From assembly GCA_963820095.1 (NCBI GenBank), contig CAWFZA010000041.1:135346-199345 (forward strand): a stretch of 64,000 bases of DNA, in the 5' to 3' direction. The position numbers were made by a program, and so were the translations under genes. Below the pieces are notes generated by a model. That model was not told the DNA's origin. It saw only the letters and a program-made list of their open reading frames with translations, and did no database searches. Below are positions 55,647 to 64,000 of this stretch, one piece after another (the first letter of the stretch is position 1; the number at the start of each line of letters is the position of its first letter). Origin of the DNA: Roseiarcus sp963820095. GTDB lineage: Bacteria > Pseudomonadota > Alphaproteobacteria > Rhizobiales > Beijerinckiaceae.

Positions 55647-55811
55647 ATGATGCTCAATTCGAAAAAGCAGATTGTGAAATACAGCTTATCGGCCGCTGGA
55701 ACCGAAGAGGAAACCCAAGAGGGAACCCAAAATTTTATTGAATACAAGTGGGTCCAGACTGTGCGCTTAGGGAAGTGGTTCTCTCGTGTCCATACGGACT
55801 TCATAAGTTAA
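55647..55811 (+). CDS. possible small protein in AT-rich DNA
   Basis: 54 residues from ATG 55647 (MMLNSKKQIVKYSLSAAGTE ... IEYKWVQTVRLGKWF). Codon use is unlike the surrounding genes (many AAA, TTT, TCG mixed), in line with foreign DNA. No family recognised and no strong ribosome binding site; it may be chance. Confidence 0.25.
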   Translation: MMLNSKKQIVKYSLSAAGTEEETQEGTQNFIEYKWVQTVRLGKWFSRVHTDFIS

Positions 55812-55951
55812 CCAGAGCTGGCTTTATGACTTCTCCTGAATATGACAAGTTCCAGGACGAAGTGAAAAGAAGAAAGGATTTTGTGTTCAGGCAGGCTAAA
55901 AAGTTCCCCCGCTCTCTCGGTCGTTCGTATCTTATGCGCATGTTGGCATAA
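55748..55951 (+). CDS. possible small basic protein in AT-rich DNA
   Basis: 67 residues from a GTG, or 41 from ATG 55826 (TSPEYDKFQDEVKRRKDFVF ... SLGRSYLMRML). The part from 55826 is a plausible charged helix. It overlaps the previous small frame, so at most one is likely to be real. No family recognised. Confidence 0.25.
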   Translation: MGPDCALREVVLSCPYGLHKLTRAGFMTSPEYDKFQDEVKRRKDFVFRQAKKFPRSLGRSYLMRMLA

Positions 55952-56218
55952 TACTGCCTGACTTTCCTGGCCGGGGAAAGGACTATATCAGCTACCGGCA
56001 CCCGCCGGCACACTGCCCGGCAGATTGCGTTCAGATGAGAAGCCGACTTCATGGACTTCGCTCCGGGTGGAGAGGCCTCGGTCGCAGCAGAGCGACAGAG
56101 TCGCAGATGGTCACGAGTTATTCAGGCTTCAGAGAGGCCTATCATTAACTTCCAGCGGTTCTGAGGTTACTGGTCGACTCCCGGTGCTCAAAATCGCCAT
56201 TCCCTATAACCCCGCCGA

Positions 56219-56233
56219 GAACAAAAAAAGAAC
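56219..56233 (+). promoter_or_regulatory. LexA-binding SOS box of recA
   Basis: GAAC-AAAAAAA-GAAC, a perfect match to the alphaproteobacterial SOS operator GAAC-N7-GAAC, 101 bp before the recA start. Confidence 0.9.
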
Positions 56234-56334
56234 TTGCGCTAGAGAACAAACCGTGCACATAGTTCCCTCCACGGAGGGAGGCGCAAAACCGCGATTGCGG
56301 ATCAGACGCTGCCCGTGAGAGAAGGACGACGGTT

Positions 56335-57411
<1,077 letters not shown>

Positions 57412-57504
57412 TCGGCCTCCTTTGGGCGCGTCTCGCGGTCCCACTCGCGAGCAAGCGCGTCCATCCGCCAGGGAAGCCCTCTCACGTCTTCGCGCGTTCG
57501 GGGC

Positions 57505-57553
57505 GGGCGCGAGAGCGGTCCACCTCCCGCCGCTCTCGCGCCCCCGTTTTTTT
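57505..57553 (+). terminator. Rho-independent terminator of recA
   Basis: A 14-bp perfect stem (57505-57518 with 57530-57543) is followed shortly by a run of seven T (57547-57553), about 95 bp past the recA stop. Confidence 0.92.
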
Positions 57554-57662
57554 AAGCGACAGCTCGCGGCCCGGTCTTGGCCGCCGCGAGCCGGGAAAGA
57601 AGCGGATCAAGCTTCCTTGATCAGGGAACTCGGCCAACGGCCCGCCCCGCTCGGGCTGCGGC

Positions 57663-58331
57663 TCACGGTTTCAGTCTCGACAGATCATGCCCGAGCAAGT
57701 CTCCGATCGTGGCGATCGTCATGTCGACCGACGTTCCGTCGCGCGGCGGCTCTTCGACAGCATAATGGCCTTGCTTGGGAAAAATGGTGGTGACGCGATC
57801 GCCCCAGGCGGCCTTGACCGCGGCGAGAATGCGGGACTTGTCGTCGATGAGCGCGTAATGAGCGGCGGGAAGGCGTCGCGCCACGTCCTCGAGCTCCTTC
57901 TCCTTATGGACGTAGATCAGCACGGCGCCGTCGAACGCCTCCCATAAGCCCGAGCGCAAGATCTTGCGCGGCTGGAGGATGGCGTCGCCGTCCGACAGGA
58001 TGGCGGGCGATCCCCACTGCCGGACATGGTTCACCGCGTCGAGCGCGTGCGGATAGAGGCGTTCGGCGAATGGATAGTCCAGGATCCAGTTGGCGGTGCG
58101 GAAGATCGCGAAATCGTGCGGGTCTTCAAGCCTCAGGCGCTCGAGCGCCCCGAGATAGTCCATGTATCCCAGTTGGTCCCACAGCTCGTCCATGATTGCC
58201 CAGTAGCGCGTCGAGCGGCGATCCCCGTGGACGGCCTGAAGCCGCTCCCGCAGGTCCTGACGAAACCGATCGTTATCGAGGAGCGTGTTGTCGACGTCGA
58301 ACAGAAAGACGACGCCGGTCGCTGAACTCAT
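57663..58331 (-). CDS. HAD-superfamily hydrolase
   Basis: 222 residues from the ATG at 58331. HAD motif I is FLFDVDNTLLDND, motif II WGSPAILSDGD, motif III the Lys of IYVHKEKELEDVA, and motif IV YALIDDKSRILAAVK. The helical cap follows motif I. Most such proteins dephosphorylate small metabolites; the substrate is unknown. It is convergent with recA, whose terminator lies between. Confidence 0.85.
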   Translation of the reverse strand: MSSATGVVFLFDVDNTLLDNDRFRQDLRERLQAVHGDRRSTRYWAIMDELWDQLGYMDYLGALERLRLEDPHDFAIFRTANWILDYPFAERLYPHALDAVNHVRQWGSPAILSDGDAILQPRKILRSGLWEAFDGAVLIYVHKEKELEDVARRLPAAHYALIDDKSRILAAVKAAWGDRVTTIFPKQGHYAVEEPPRDGTSVDMTIATIGDLLGHDLSRLKP

Positions 58332-58701
58332 CCGCTGTTCCCCCTTGCCCAACGGCCAACTCGCCCAACTCGCGATCCGTGTGCGTCCCTCATCATTCGC
58401 AGCGCCTCTCCGCGCCCGGTCAAGTGAACCCAGCCAACGAGCGACGCTTCAAGGTCCGCGAGACGACGGGGACCCTCAGCGCGCGCTCAATCCAGCCGGT
58501 TTCGGCGCCGACCCGCCGGAGGAACGCGGGCGATCGCCGAAGGTCCGCCCAGTTAAGTCGCGACGGCCGCGGCGCGCGCTCATGCGGCGCCCTTTCATGA
58601 AAGCGAGCTCCCGCCGCAGGTCGTCGTCTGGCGATGATCCCTCAAGCACGAACGAGGCCCGCCTCGCCTGGAGCGACCGACCCGCCTTGGGCGGGGCCGG
58701 C
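58332..58701. other. intergenic, nothing recognised
   Basis: No protein family, RNA or repeat recognised; it should contain the HAD gene promoter and the 3' flank of the aldolase gene. Confidence 0.4.
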
Positions 58702-59602
58702 TCAGACCTTGACGGTCGAGGCCTCATAAATCTCGTCGATAGCCTTGCCGAGTTCCTTGTCGAACTCCGCGTCGGACATCGAACGCTTGAGGCCCTCGGC
58801 GAGCGCGCGCGAGAAGCTTGCGATCATGCCGTGGTTCTTGGCGAGACGCGCGCAGGCCTCATGCCTTGTATAACCGCCGGACAACGCGACCACCCGCACG
58901 ACCCGCTTGTCCTTGATCAACGGGGCGTAGAAATCGGGCGTCTCGGGCAGCGTCACTTTGAACATCACCTTCTGACCGGCGGGCAAGGCGTCGAGGCCCT
59001 TGGTCAATTCGTCGAGCAGGATCCGCTCGGCGCCAGCTTTATCGGGGCTCTTGATCGACACTTCCGGCTCGAGGATGGGGATGAAGCCGTGGCTTAGAAT
59101 CTGCTCGCCAAATTCGAACTGCTGCTTGGCGATCGCCGCGATGCCGGTTTTCGACGCCAGGTTGATGACGGAGCGCATCTTCGTGCCGAACACGCCGAGC
59201 TTGCTCGCCCGGGCCAGGAGCTGGTCGAGGTCCGGGATCGGCTTCATCAGGCTCACGCCATCCTTCTCTTCGGCCAAGCCCTTGTCGACCTTGACGATCG
59301 GAACGACGCCGCGTTCCTCCCACAGGTAGATCGGGACCGGCTTGCCTTTCGCCTCGCCGTCCATTGTTCGCTCGAACAGGATCGCGGCAATGACCTTCTC
59401 GCCGGTGAAGGAAGGCGCGGTGATGATGCGCACGCGCATCTCATGCACGAGCTCGAACATCTTGGCGTCGTCGCCTTTGTACTCGCTCTCCGGAATCCCG
59501 TAGAGTTTCAACGCGCCAGGAGTTCGATCCGCCGCTCTGGTCGAGCGCGGCGATGAAACCGGGTTTGCTCGACATCTGCGTCATCATCTTGTCGTTGGCC
59601 AT
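58702..59602 (-). CDS. class I fructose-bisphosphate aldolase, one frameshift near the start
   Basis: About 299 residues. The ATG at 59602 begins ANDKMMTQMSSKPGFIAALD QSGGS; one extra base near 59521-59528 then shifts the frame. Dropping it gives GGSTPGALKLYGIPESEYKG and the long frame that follows. It cleaves fructose 1,6-bisphosphate through a Schiff base; the lysines in PIVKVDKGL and LEPEVSIKSPDK fit the active-site set of the class I enzyme found in many alphaproteobacteria. The C-terminus ends EASTVKV. It stands alone. Confidence 0.9.
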
Positions 59603-60492
59603 GGCCTCATCCTCGCTTCGATGTTGTTGCGATCTTAAATCGCGCGGATTTCCGCAATGGGCAAGCCGGCGAGCGCCGGAAGCGCGAATGTCGCGCTTGG
59701 CCGCTTCGCCTCAACCGAGTTCGCTTATGGCGCAGTCTATCACCGAATGGGTGACTGTCACGCGGCGCCAATCGTTCGTCGCAAGACGGGGGATAGGACC
59801 TCCAGCGAGCCGGCAGGTTGGCCAGATGGCCGTTCAAGGGCCAGTCAGGTCCCAGAGTTGAGGGTCTTGTCGGTTCCGGCCGACGGATATCGTCGCCCGG
59901 TCAAGCCTGGGCGCCGCCGATGTCGCGTGTCCTTGCGAAACCGCTCGACGTTCTCGATCGCCGCCATATCGGCCAGAGCGGTTCTTCGGCCTGACGCCGG
60001 GCGCGCTCATCGGCCGCCCAGGCGATTTCGTCGCGCCTTGCAAGCTCGTCGAGCTCATCGTCCAGCCGCGCCTGCCGGCCTTCGATCGAGGCCCAGGGAT
60101 TCCAGGAGAGCTCCGATCGCCGGGTGCGGAATCGGATCCTTGCGCGTCGCAGGATAGGCGGCCTCGTCGAATTTCTTCCCGCCAGCTGGCGACGGCAGCT
60201 CGATGCCGAACGGGCGAGGCAGGCCACCCGCCTGATTGCCCAGAGAGCGCTTCAGCTTCACCGATCGCCCGCGCCCAACAGCGCCTTCAACCGACGCCGT
60301 GTCGACCGACTTGACGCAGACCGAGGAAAACCAGCCGGCGCGGCGACGGCGCCGTGAAGTCAGCGCGCAGCCACATTACCAAGCTTTCATGTTCGCGCCA
60401 TCGGCTGTTTAGGCAGACGAGCGCATTGTTTCCATCGTGAGGCGGCGGGGACAGTCTTCGTAGCCAGGTTTGGATGCTCGGAGCAGCGTTTA
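59603..60492. other. intergenic with one doubtful broken frame
   Basis: The only coding candidate is the minus-strand pair of frames at 59926-60261 listed next. The right end must hold the htrA promoter. No RNA gene seen. Confidence 0.4.
59926..60261 (-). pseudogene. possible small hypothetical gene, one frameshift
   Basis: A GTG at 60261 opens KLKRSLGNQAGGLPRPFGIE, LPSPAGGKKFDEAAYPATRK and HPAIGALLES. A slip near 60100 would continue it as WASIEGRQARLDDELDELAR, DEIAWAADERARRQAEEPLW. The composition looks protein-like, but no family is recognised and the call rests on an assumed indel. Confidence 0.3.
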
Positions 60493-61989
60493 ATGTCGTT
60501 TGATCGACCCTCCTATTCCCTTCGTGCGGCGCTTCTCGGCGCTGTCGCGCTCGCCGCCCTCGGCGGGTTCGCGGCCGAAACGTCGGTCGCGCCGGTTTCC
60601 GCCGCCGCGACGACCGCAGAAGCCCCCGCCGGCCCGGCCTCGTTCGCCGATGTCGTCGACCGCGTGAAGCCGGCGGTCGTTTCGGTCAAGGTCAAGCTCA
60701 GCGACGCCGATCAGGTCGACGACGAGGATTCGGACGGCGTCCCGGGAATGCCCGACATCCCGAAGAACAGCCCGTTCTACCATTTCTTCCGCCATTTCGG
60801 CATGCCGGACAATAACGACGGCGGCGAGCACGCGCCGACGCGCCATCATTTCTCCCAGGCGCAAGGGTCCGGATTCTTCATCTCCGGCGACGGCTATATC
60901 GTCACCAACAACCATGTTGTCGACCATGCCTCCGAGGTGACCATCACGACCTCCGAAGGCAAGTCGATGCCGGCCAAGGTGATCGGCGTCGACAGCAAGA
61001 CGGATCTCGCGCTTTTGAAGGCCGAAGGCAGCGACTTTCCGTATGTGTCGTTCGCGTCGCACACGCCGCGCGTCGGCGATTGGGTGATCGCGGTCGGCAA
61101 CCCGTTCGGTCTCGGCGGAACGGTGACCGCGGGAATCGTCTCGGCTCGCGGACGCGACATCGGTTCCGGCCCCTATGACGACTTCCTGCAGATCGACGCC
61201 CCGGTCAATCACGGCAATTCCGGCGGCCCGACCTTCAACGCCGAGGGCGAGGTGGTGGGCGTCAACACCGCGATCTTCTCGCCGTCGGGCGGCAGCGTCG
61301 GCATCGGCTTCGCCATCGCAAGCGACGTGGTCAAGAATGTCGTGCAGCAGCTCAAGGAGAGCGGCTCGGTCACGCGCGGCTGGATCGGCGTTCAGATCCA
61401 GAACGTGACCGCTGATCTAGCCGACGACCTCGGCCTCAAGCAGACGACAGGCGCCCTGGTGGCCGCCGCGCAGAAGGATTCTCCCGCGGCGGCCGCGGGC
61501 GTGAAGAGCGGCGACGTGATCACCACGGTCGACGGCGAGACCGTCGCCGATCCGCATGATCTCGCCCGCCGGATCGCCGCGCTTGGCCCGAAGAAGACCG
61601 TCAAGCTCGGGATTATGCGCAACGGCGCGCCGATGACCATCGAGGTGACGCTGGGAACCATGCCCGCCGACAAGACGGCGAACGCGGAAACGCGAAACTC
61701 CGATGACAACGGCGGTTCGGCGCTCGCCAAGCTGGGGCTGACCTTGCGCCCGGCGCATGGGCAGGACGGCGTGGTCGTTACTGAAGTCGACCCGGACGGC
61801 GCCGCGGCCGACAAGGGCCTGAAGCAGGGCGACGTCATCCTCGAGGTGGCGGGCAAGTCCGTCAGCCGGCCGGCCGAGGTCGCCCAGGCGATCGACGCCG
61901 CCAAGTCGGGCGGCAAGAAGTCGGTTCTCGTACGCGTCAAGTCCAACGATGGAGAGCATTACCTGACGCTGCCAACGCGCGCGTCCTGA
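60493..61989 (+). CDS. periplasmic serine protease/chaperone, HtrA/DegP (Do) family
   Basis: 498 residues. N-terminal export signal (about 10-34, AALLGAVALAALGGFAAE). Trypsin-like domain with catalytic His in VTNNHVVDHA, Asp in SKTDLALLKAE and Ser in NHGNSGGPTFN. Two PDZ domains follow (about residues 300-385, GWIGVQIQNVTADLADDLGL, and 405-495, GVVVTEVDPDGAAADKGLKQ GDVILEV). It degrades misfolded envelope proteins. A terminator separates it from the response regulator downstream; pairing with a two-component system is typical of envelope-stress control, but the link is inference here. Confidence 0.95.
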   Translation: MSFDRPSYSLRAALLGAVALAALGGFAAETSVAPVSAAATTAEAPAGPASFADVVDRVKPAVVSVKVKLSDADQVDDEDSDGVPGMPDIPKNSPFYHFFRHFGMPDNNDGGEHAPTRHHFSQAQGSGFFISGDGYIVTNNHVVDHASEVTITTSEGKSMPAKVIGVDSKTDLALLKAEGSDFPYVSFASHTPRVGDWVIAVGNPFGLGGTVTAGIVSARGRDIGSGPYDDFLQIDAPVNHGNSGGPTFNAEGEVVGVNTAIFSPSGGSVGIGFAIASDVVKNVVQQLKESGSVTRGWIGVQIQNVTADLADDLGLKQTTGALVAAAQKDSPAAAAGVKSGDVITTVDGETVADPHDLARRIAALGPKKTVKLGIMRNGAPMTIEVTLGTMPADKTANAETRNSDDNGGSALAKLGLTLRPAHGQDGVVVTEVDPDGAAADKGLKQGDVILEVAGKSVSRPAEVAQAIDAAKSGGKKSVLVRVKSNDGEHYLTLPTRAS

Positions 61990-62136
61990 TTTACCCGGCG
62001 TCCAAGGCCTCGCCCTAGGACGCCGACATGAAATGGACGGAAGGGTTAATGGGCTTGTCCCCGGCCCTGCGCATAGCGCGCTCTTCCGTTCAAGTCGGCG
62101 GTCGCCATATCCCCGCCCGCGCGACCCCGACAAAGT

Positions 62137-62183
62137 GGCGGCAGGCCCCAGCATCCCCCGCGGGCCTGCCGCCATCCTTTTTT
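62137..62183 (+). terminator. Rho-independent terminator of the HtrA gene
   Basis: GGCGGCAGGCCC (62137-62148) pairs perfectly with 62162-62173, followed by CATCC and a run of six T (62178-62183). It lies 150 bp past the protease stop and 26 bp before the next start. Confidence 0.9.
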
Positions 62184-62208
62184 GGCCTTAGGCCTAGGGT
62201 ATCGCTAT

Positions 62209-62835
62209 ATGTCGGACATGCGCATCCTTATCATTGAAGATGACCGCGACGCGGCCGCGTATCTGTCCAAGGCGTTCCGCGAGGCCGGCCATATCGCCGA
62301 CCAGGCCAATGACGGCGTCACCGGCTACGATTTGGCTCTTGAGGGGGCCTATGACGTCGCCATCGTCGATCGCATGTTGCCCAAGATGGACGGCTTGACC
62401 CTGGTCGGCGCGCTTCGCGAGCAGAAGAACGAGACGCCGGTCCTGATCCTCTCCGCGCTCGGGCAGGTCGACGACCGGGTCAAGGGACTGCGCGCCGGCG
62501 GCGATGACTATCTGTCAAAGCCCTACGCGTTCTCCGAGCTTCTGGCCCGGGTCGAGGCGCTGGCGCGCCGCGGCCCCAAGGGCGCGCCGGAGGAGACGGT
62601 GCTCAGGGTCGCCGATCTCACGCTTGACCGGCTGTCCCACAAGGTCACCCGCCAGTCCGAGGAAATCGCGCTCCAGCCGCGCGAATTCCGCCTGCTCGAA
62701 TATCTGATGCAAAACGCCGGCAAGGTGGTCACCCGCACCATGCTGCTCGAACATGTGTGGGACTATCACTTCGATCCGCAGACCAATGTGATCGATGTGC
62801 ACGTGTCGCGCCTGCGCGCCAAGATCGATAAGTGA
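62209..62835 (+). CDS. OmpR/PhoB-family response regulator
   Basis: 208 residues from ATG 62209. Receiver domain with acidic pocket EDD near residue 10, phospho-acceptor Asp in VAIVDRMLPKMDG, Thr/Ser in LILSALG and Lys in DDYLSKPYAF. A C-terminal winged helix (REFRLLEYLMQNAGKVVTRT ... NVIDVHVSRLRAKID) binds DNA. It is most similar in pattern to CzcR/CusR-type regulators. The histidine kinase fragments start 52 bp downstream, the normal partner order. Confidence 0.95.
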   Translation: MSDMRILIIEDDRDAAAYLSKAFREAGHIADQANDGVTGYDLALEGAYDVAIVDRMLPKMDGLTLVGALREQKNETPVLILSALGQVDDRVKGLRAGGDDYLSKPYAFSELLARVEALARRGPKGAPEETVLRVADLTLDRLSHKVTRQSEEIALQPREFRLLEYLMQNAGKVVTRTMLLEHVWDYHFDPQTNVIDVHVSRLRAKIDK

Positions 62836-62886
62836 TTCGACGCCGCCGCTGCTGAACACCGGTTCGCGGCGCGGGTTACATGATTC

Positions 62887-64000
62887 GTGACGGCGCTCGG
62901 TAAGCTCTTCCGCAGCCACCGCTTTCCGGCTCGCGCTGGCGATCCTTCTCCTCAGCGCGGTCGGCGCCGGCATCGTCCTGATGGTCACGCCTGGCAGGTT
63001 GCTATCGGTGGTCGACCGGGAGATCGCGCGGACCATCGACGCGGAATCCCAGGGCCCATCGACACCCTCGACAATGCCGGGATAAGACGGCTCGAGGCGG
63101 TGATCGAGGCGCGCAAACGCGAGCTGGCGCCGGTCCTCTACCTGCTGCACCAACCCGATCGGCGAGCCGCTCGCGGCGATCTTGTCGATCAATACCCACC
63201 GAGGTGTTGCTGCACCCGGGCTTTCTGCCCATCATCTACCGCGGCACCGGAAGCGCCGAGAATCGCCGGACGGCAGGCACTGGTCGGTGTGAGATTCTGG
63301 CCGGCGGCTTTCGGCTCTTGATTGGTCATGACTCCTCGGCGACCGCGCCCGCATCGGCAAGGTCTAGATGGTGCGGTCGCTCGCCATTTCGTCTGGTGTT
63401 CTTCGCCGCCCTCGGAGCGCTCGGCGCTGTTGGTGGCCGGCGCGTGCTGAGCGCATCGACGGCATGAATACCTCTCCGCGCAGGGAATCACGGCCCGCGA
63501 CCTCACCCGCCGCCTGCCGGTCAGCGGCTGGGCGACGATCATCGGACCGGCTGGCGGAAGGCCTGAACGAGATGCTCGGGCGGATTTCCGTGCTGATGAC
63601 CGGCTTGCAGGAGGTCTCCGACAACATCCGCGCATGATTTGCGCACCCCTCCACGCGCCTGCGCAACCATGTCGAATCGGCGCTTGCCTTCGGCGAAGAC
63701 GCGGCGTCCTATCGCCAGGCGCTGGAGAAGACGATCGAAGGATTGGACCAGCGATCAGATTTTCAACGCGCACTTGTTGATCGCTCGCGCGGAAGCGGGC
63801 GGAGAGTCGGGCCGCTTGAGCCGCTCGACATGAGCGAGGCGGCGAGGAGCGTCGCCGAGCTGTATGAGCCGATCGCCGAAGAGGAGCGTGCGTGGCGCTG
63901 GCGGTCCACGTCGAGGGTGGACTAAGTATCCGGGCAATCGCGGCGAGCTCATTGGGCAGGCGATCGCCAATCTCGTGGATAACGCGCTCAAATACGGCGC
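62887..64000 (+). CDS. sensor histidine kinase, many frameshifts, runs off the window
   Basis: The GTG at 62887 opens TALGKLFR; the kinase then continues in pieces over all three frames. Recoverable are TM1 (RLALAILLLSAVGAGIVLM-like), a periplasmic loop (GIRRLEAVIEARKRELAPVL YLL, LLHPGF, GGFRLLIGHD), TM2 (RSLAIS-LVFFAALGALGAV), a HAMP region (DRLAEGLNEMLGRISVLMTG LQEVSDNI), the H-box (A-HDLRTP near 63630-63650), and the N-box at the very end (ELIGQAIANLVDNALKYGA). The G boxes lie outside the window. At least eight single-base indels are needed in 1.1 kb, unlike the intact regulator next to it. It should be the partner of the OmpR-type regulator. Confidence 0.75.

Larger units (their letters stand above)
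55611..56218. other. AT-rich foreign tail between the IS and recA
   Basis: The first 350 bp or so are clearly AT-richer than the rest of the window (for example TTATAGAGAAAAACTTAATA at 55621). Two small frames lie here (listed). The remainder up to the recA operator shows no recognisable gene. It looks like the residue of an imported element. Confidence 0.5.

Overview
This 64 kb window is high-G+C DNA from an alphaproteobacterium, most likely Hyphomicrobiales in or near the Beijerinckiaceae/Methylocystaceae. The pointers are the block H+-pyrophosphatase - (accessory genes) - bamE - ubiquinol-cytochrome c chaperone - DUF177/YceD - plsX - fabH, an alphaproteobacterial SOS operator (GAAC-N7-GAAC) before recA, glnK-amtB behind a sigma-54 promoter, a KdsA-type LPS pathway gene and a giant cyclic-glucan-synthase-like protein. 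The placement is inference; no rRNA or tRNA was found.

Layout. 1-1.7 kb: end of a hypothetical gene, a small lipoprotein and a small zinc-finger-like protein. 2.0-4.0 kb: glnK-amtB. 4.2-14.1 kb: a five-gene minus-strand cluster, read from right to left: a DUF3237 protein, an encapsulin-type (HK97-fold) shell protein, an FAD oxidoreductase fused to a polyprenyl diphosphate synthase, a SAM/class III cyclase/AAA/TPR regulator, and an acetoacetate-decarboxylase-like enzyme. This is the most novel part of the window. 14.4-18.5 kb: small lipoproteins, cspA, an extensin-like protein, a fatty acid desaturase. 18.4-22.2 kb: a type I secretion pair. 22.5-31 kb: housekeeping and stress genes (DUF2277, DUF1989, bacterioferritin, membrane cyclase, SIMPL, VOC, kdsA, acyltransferase, DUF4142, queF). 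31.5-39.3 kb: the cyclic-glucan-synthase-like protein and hppA.

39.3-43.7 kb is an accessory zone with a methyltransferase stump, two decayed cytochrome P460 genes (each with a destroyed CxxCH haem motif), a dispersed repeat, a thaumatin-like secreted protein and a REP-like hairpin. 43.8-47.9 kb is the core bamE-to-fabH block. 47.9-52.1 kb holds a HAD phosphatase, a Tat-exported protein, another class III cyclase and a monooxygenase. 52.5-56 kb is a decayed mobile region (truncated P4-type integrase, IS21-family element, AT-rich tail) lying against recA. 57.6-64 kb holds a HAD hydrolase, class I fructose-bisphosphate aldolase, an HtrA protease and a two-component system that runs off the window.

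Caveat: at least ten otherwise well-conserved genes need one or more single-base frame corrections, often near G/C runs, and the last 1.1 kb needs many. This pattern looks more like uncorrected indels in a draft assembly than mass pseudogenisation. Frameshifted genes are therefore given as one span with the approximate break noted. Only the P460 genes (missense at haem ligands plus a nonsense codon) and the integrase look truly dead.
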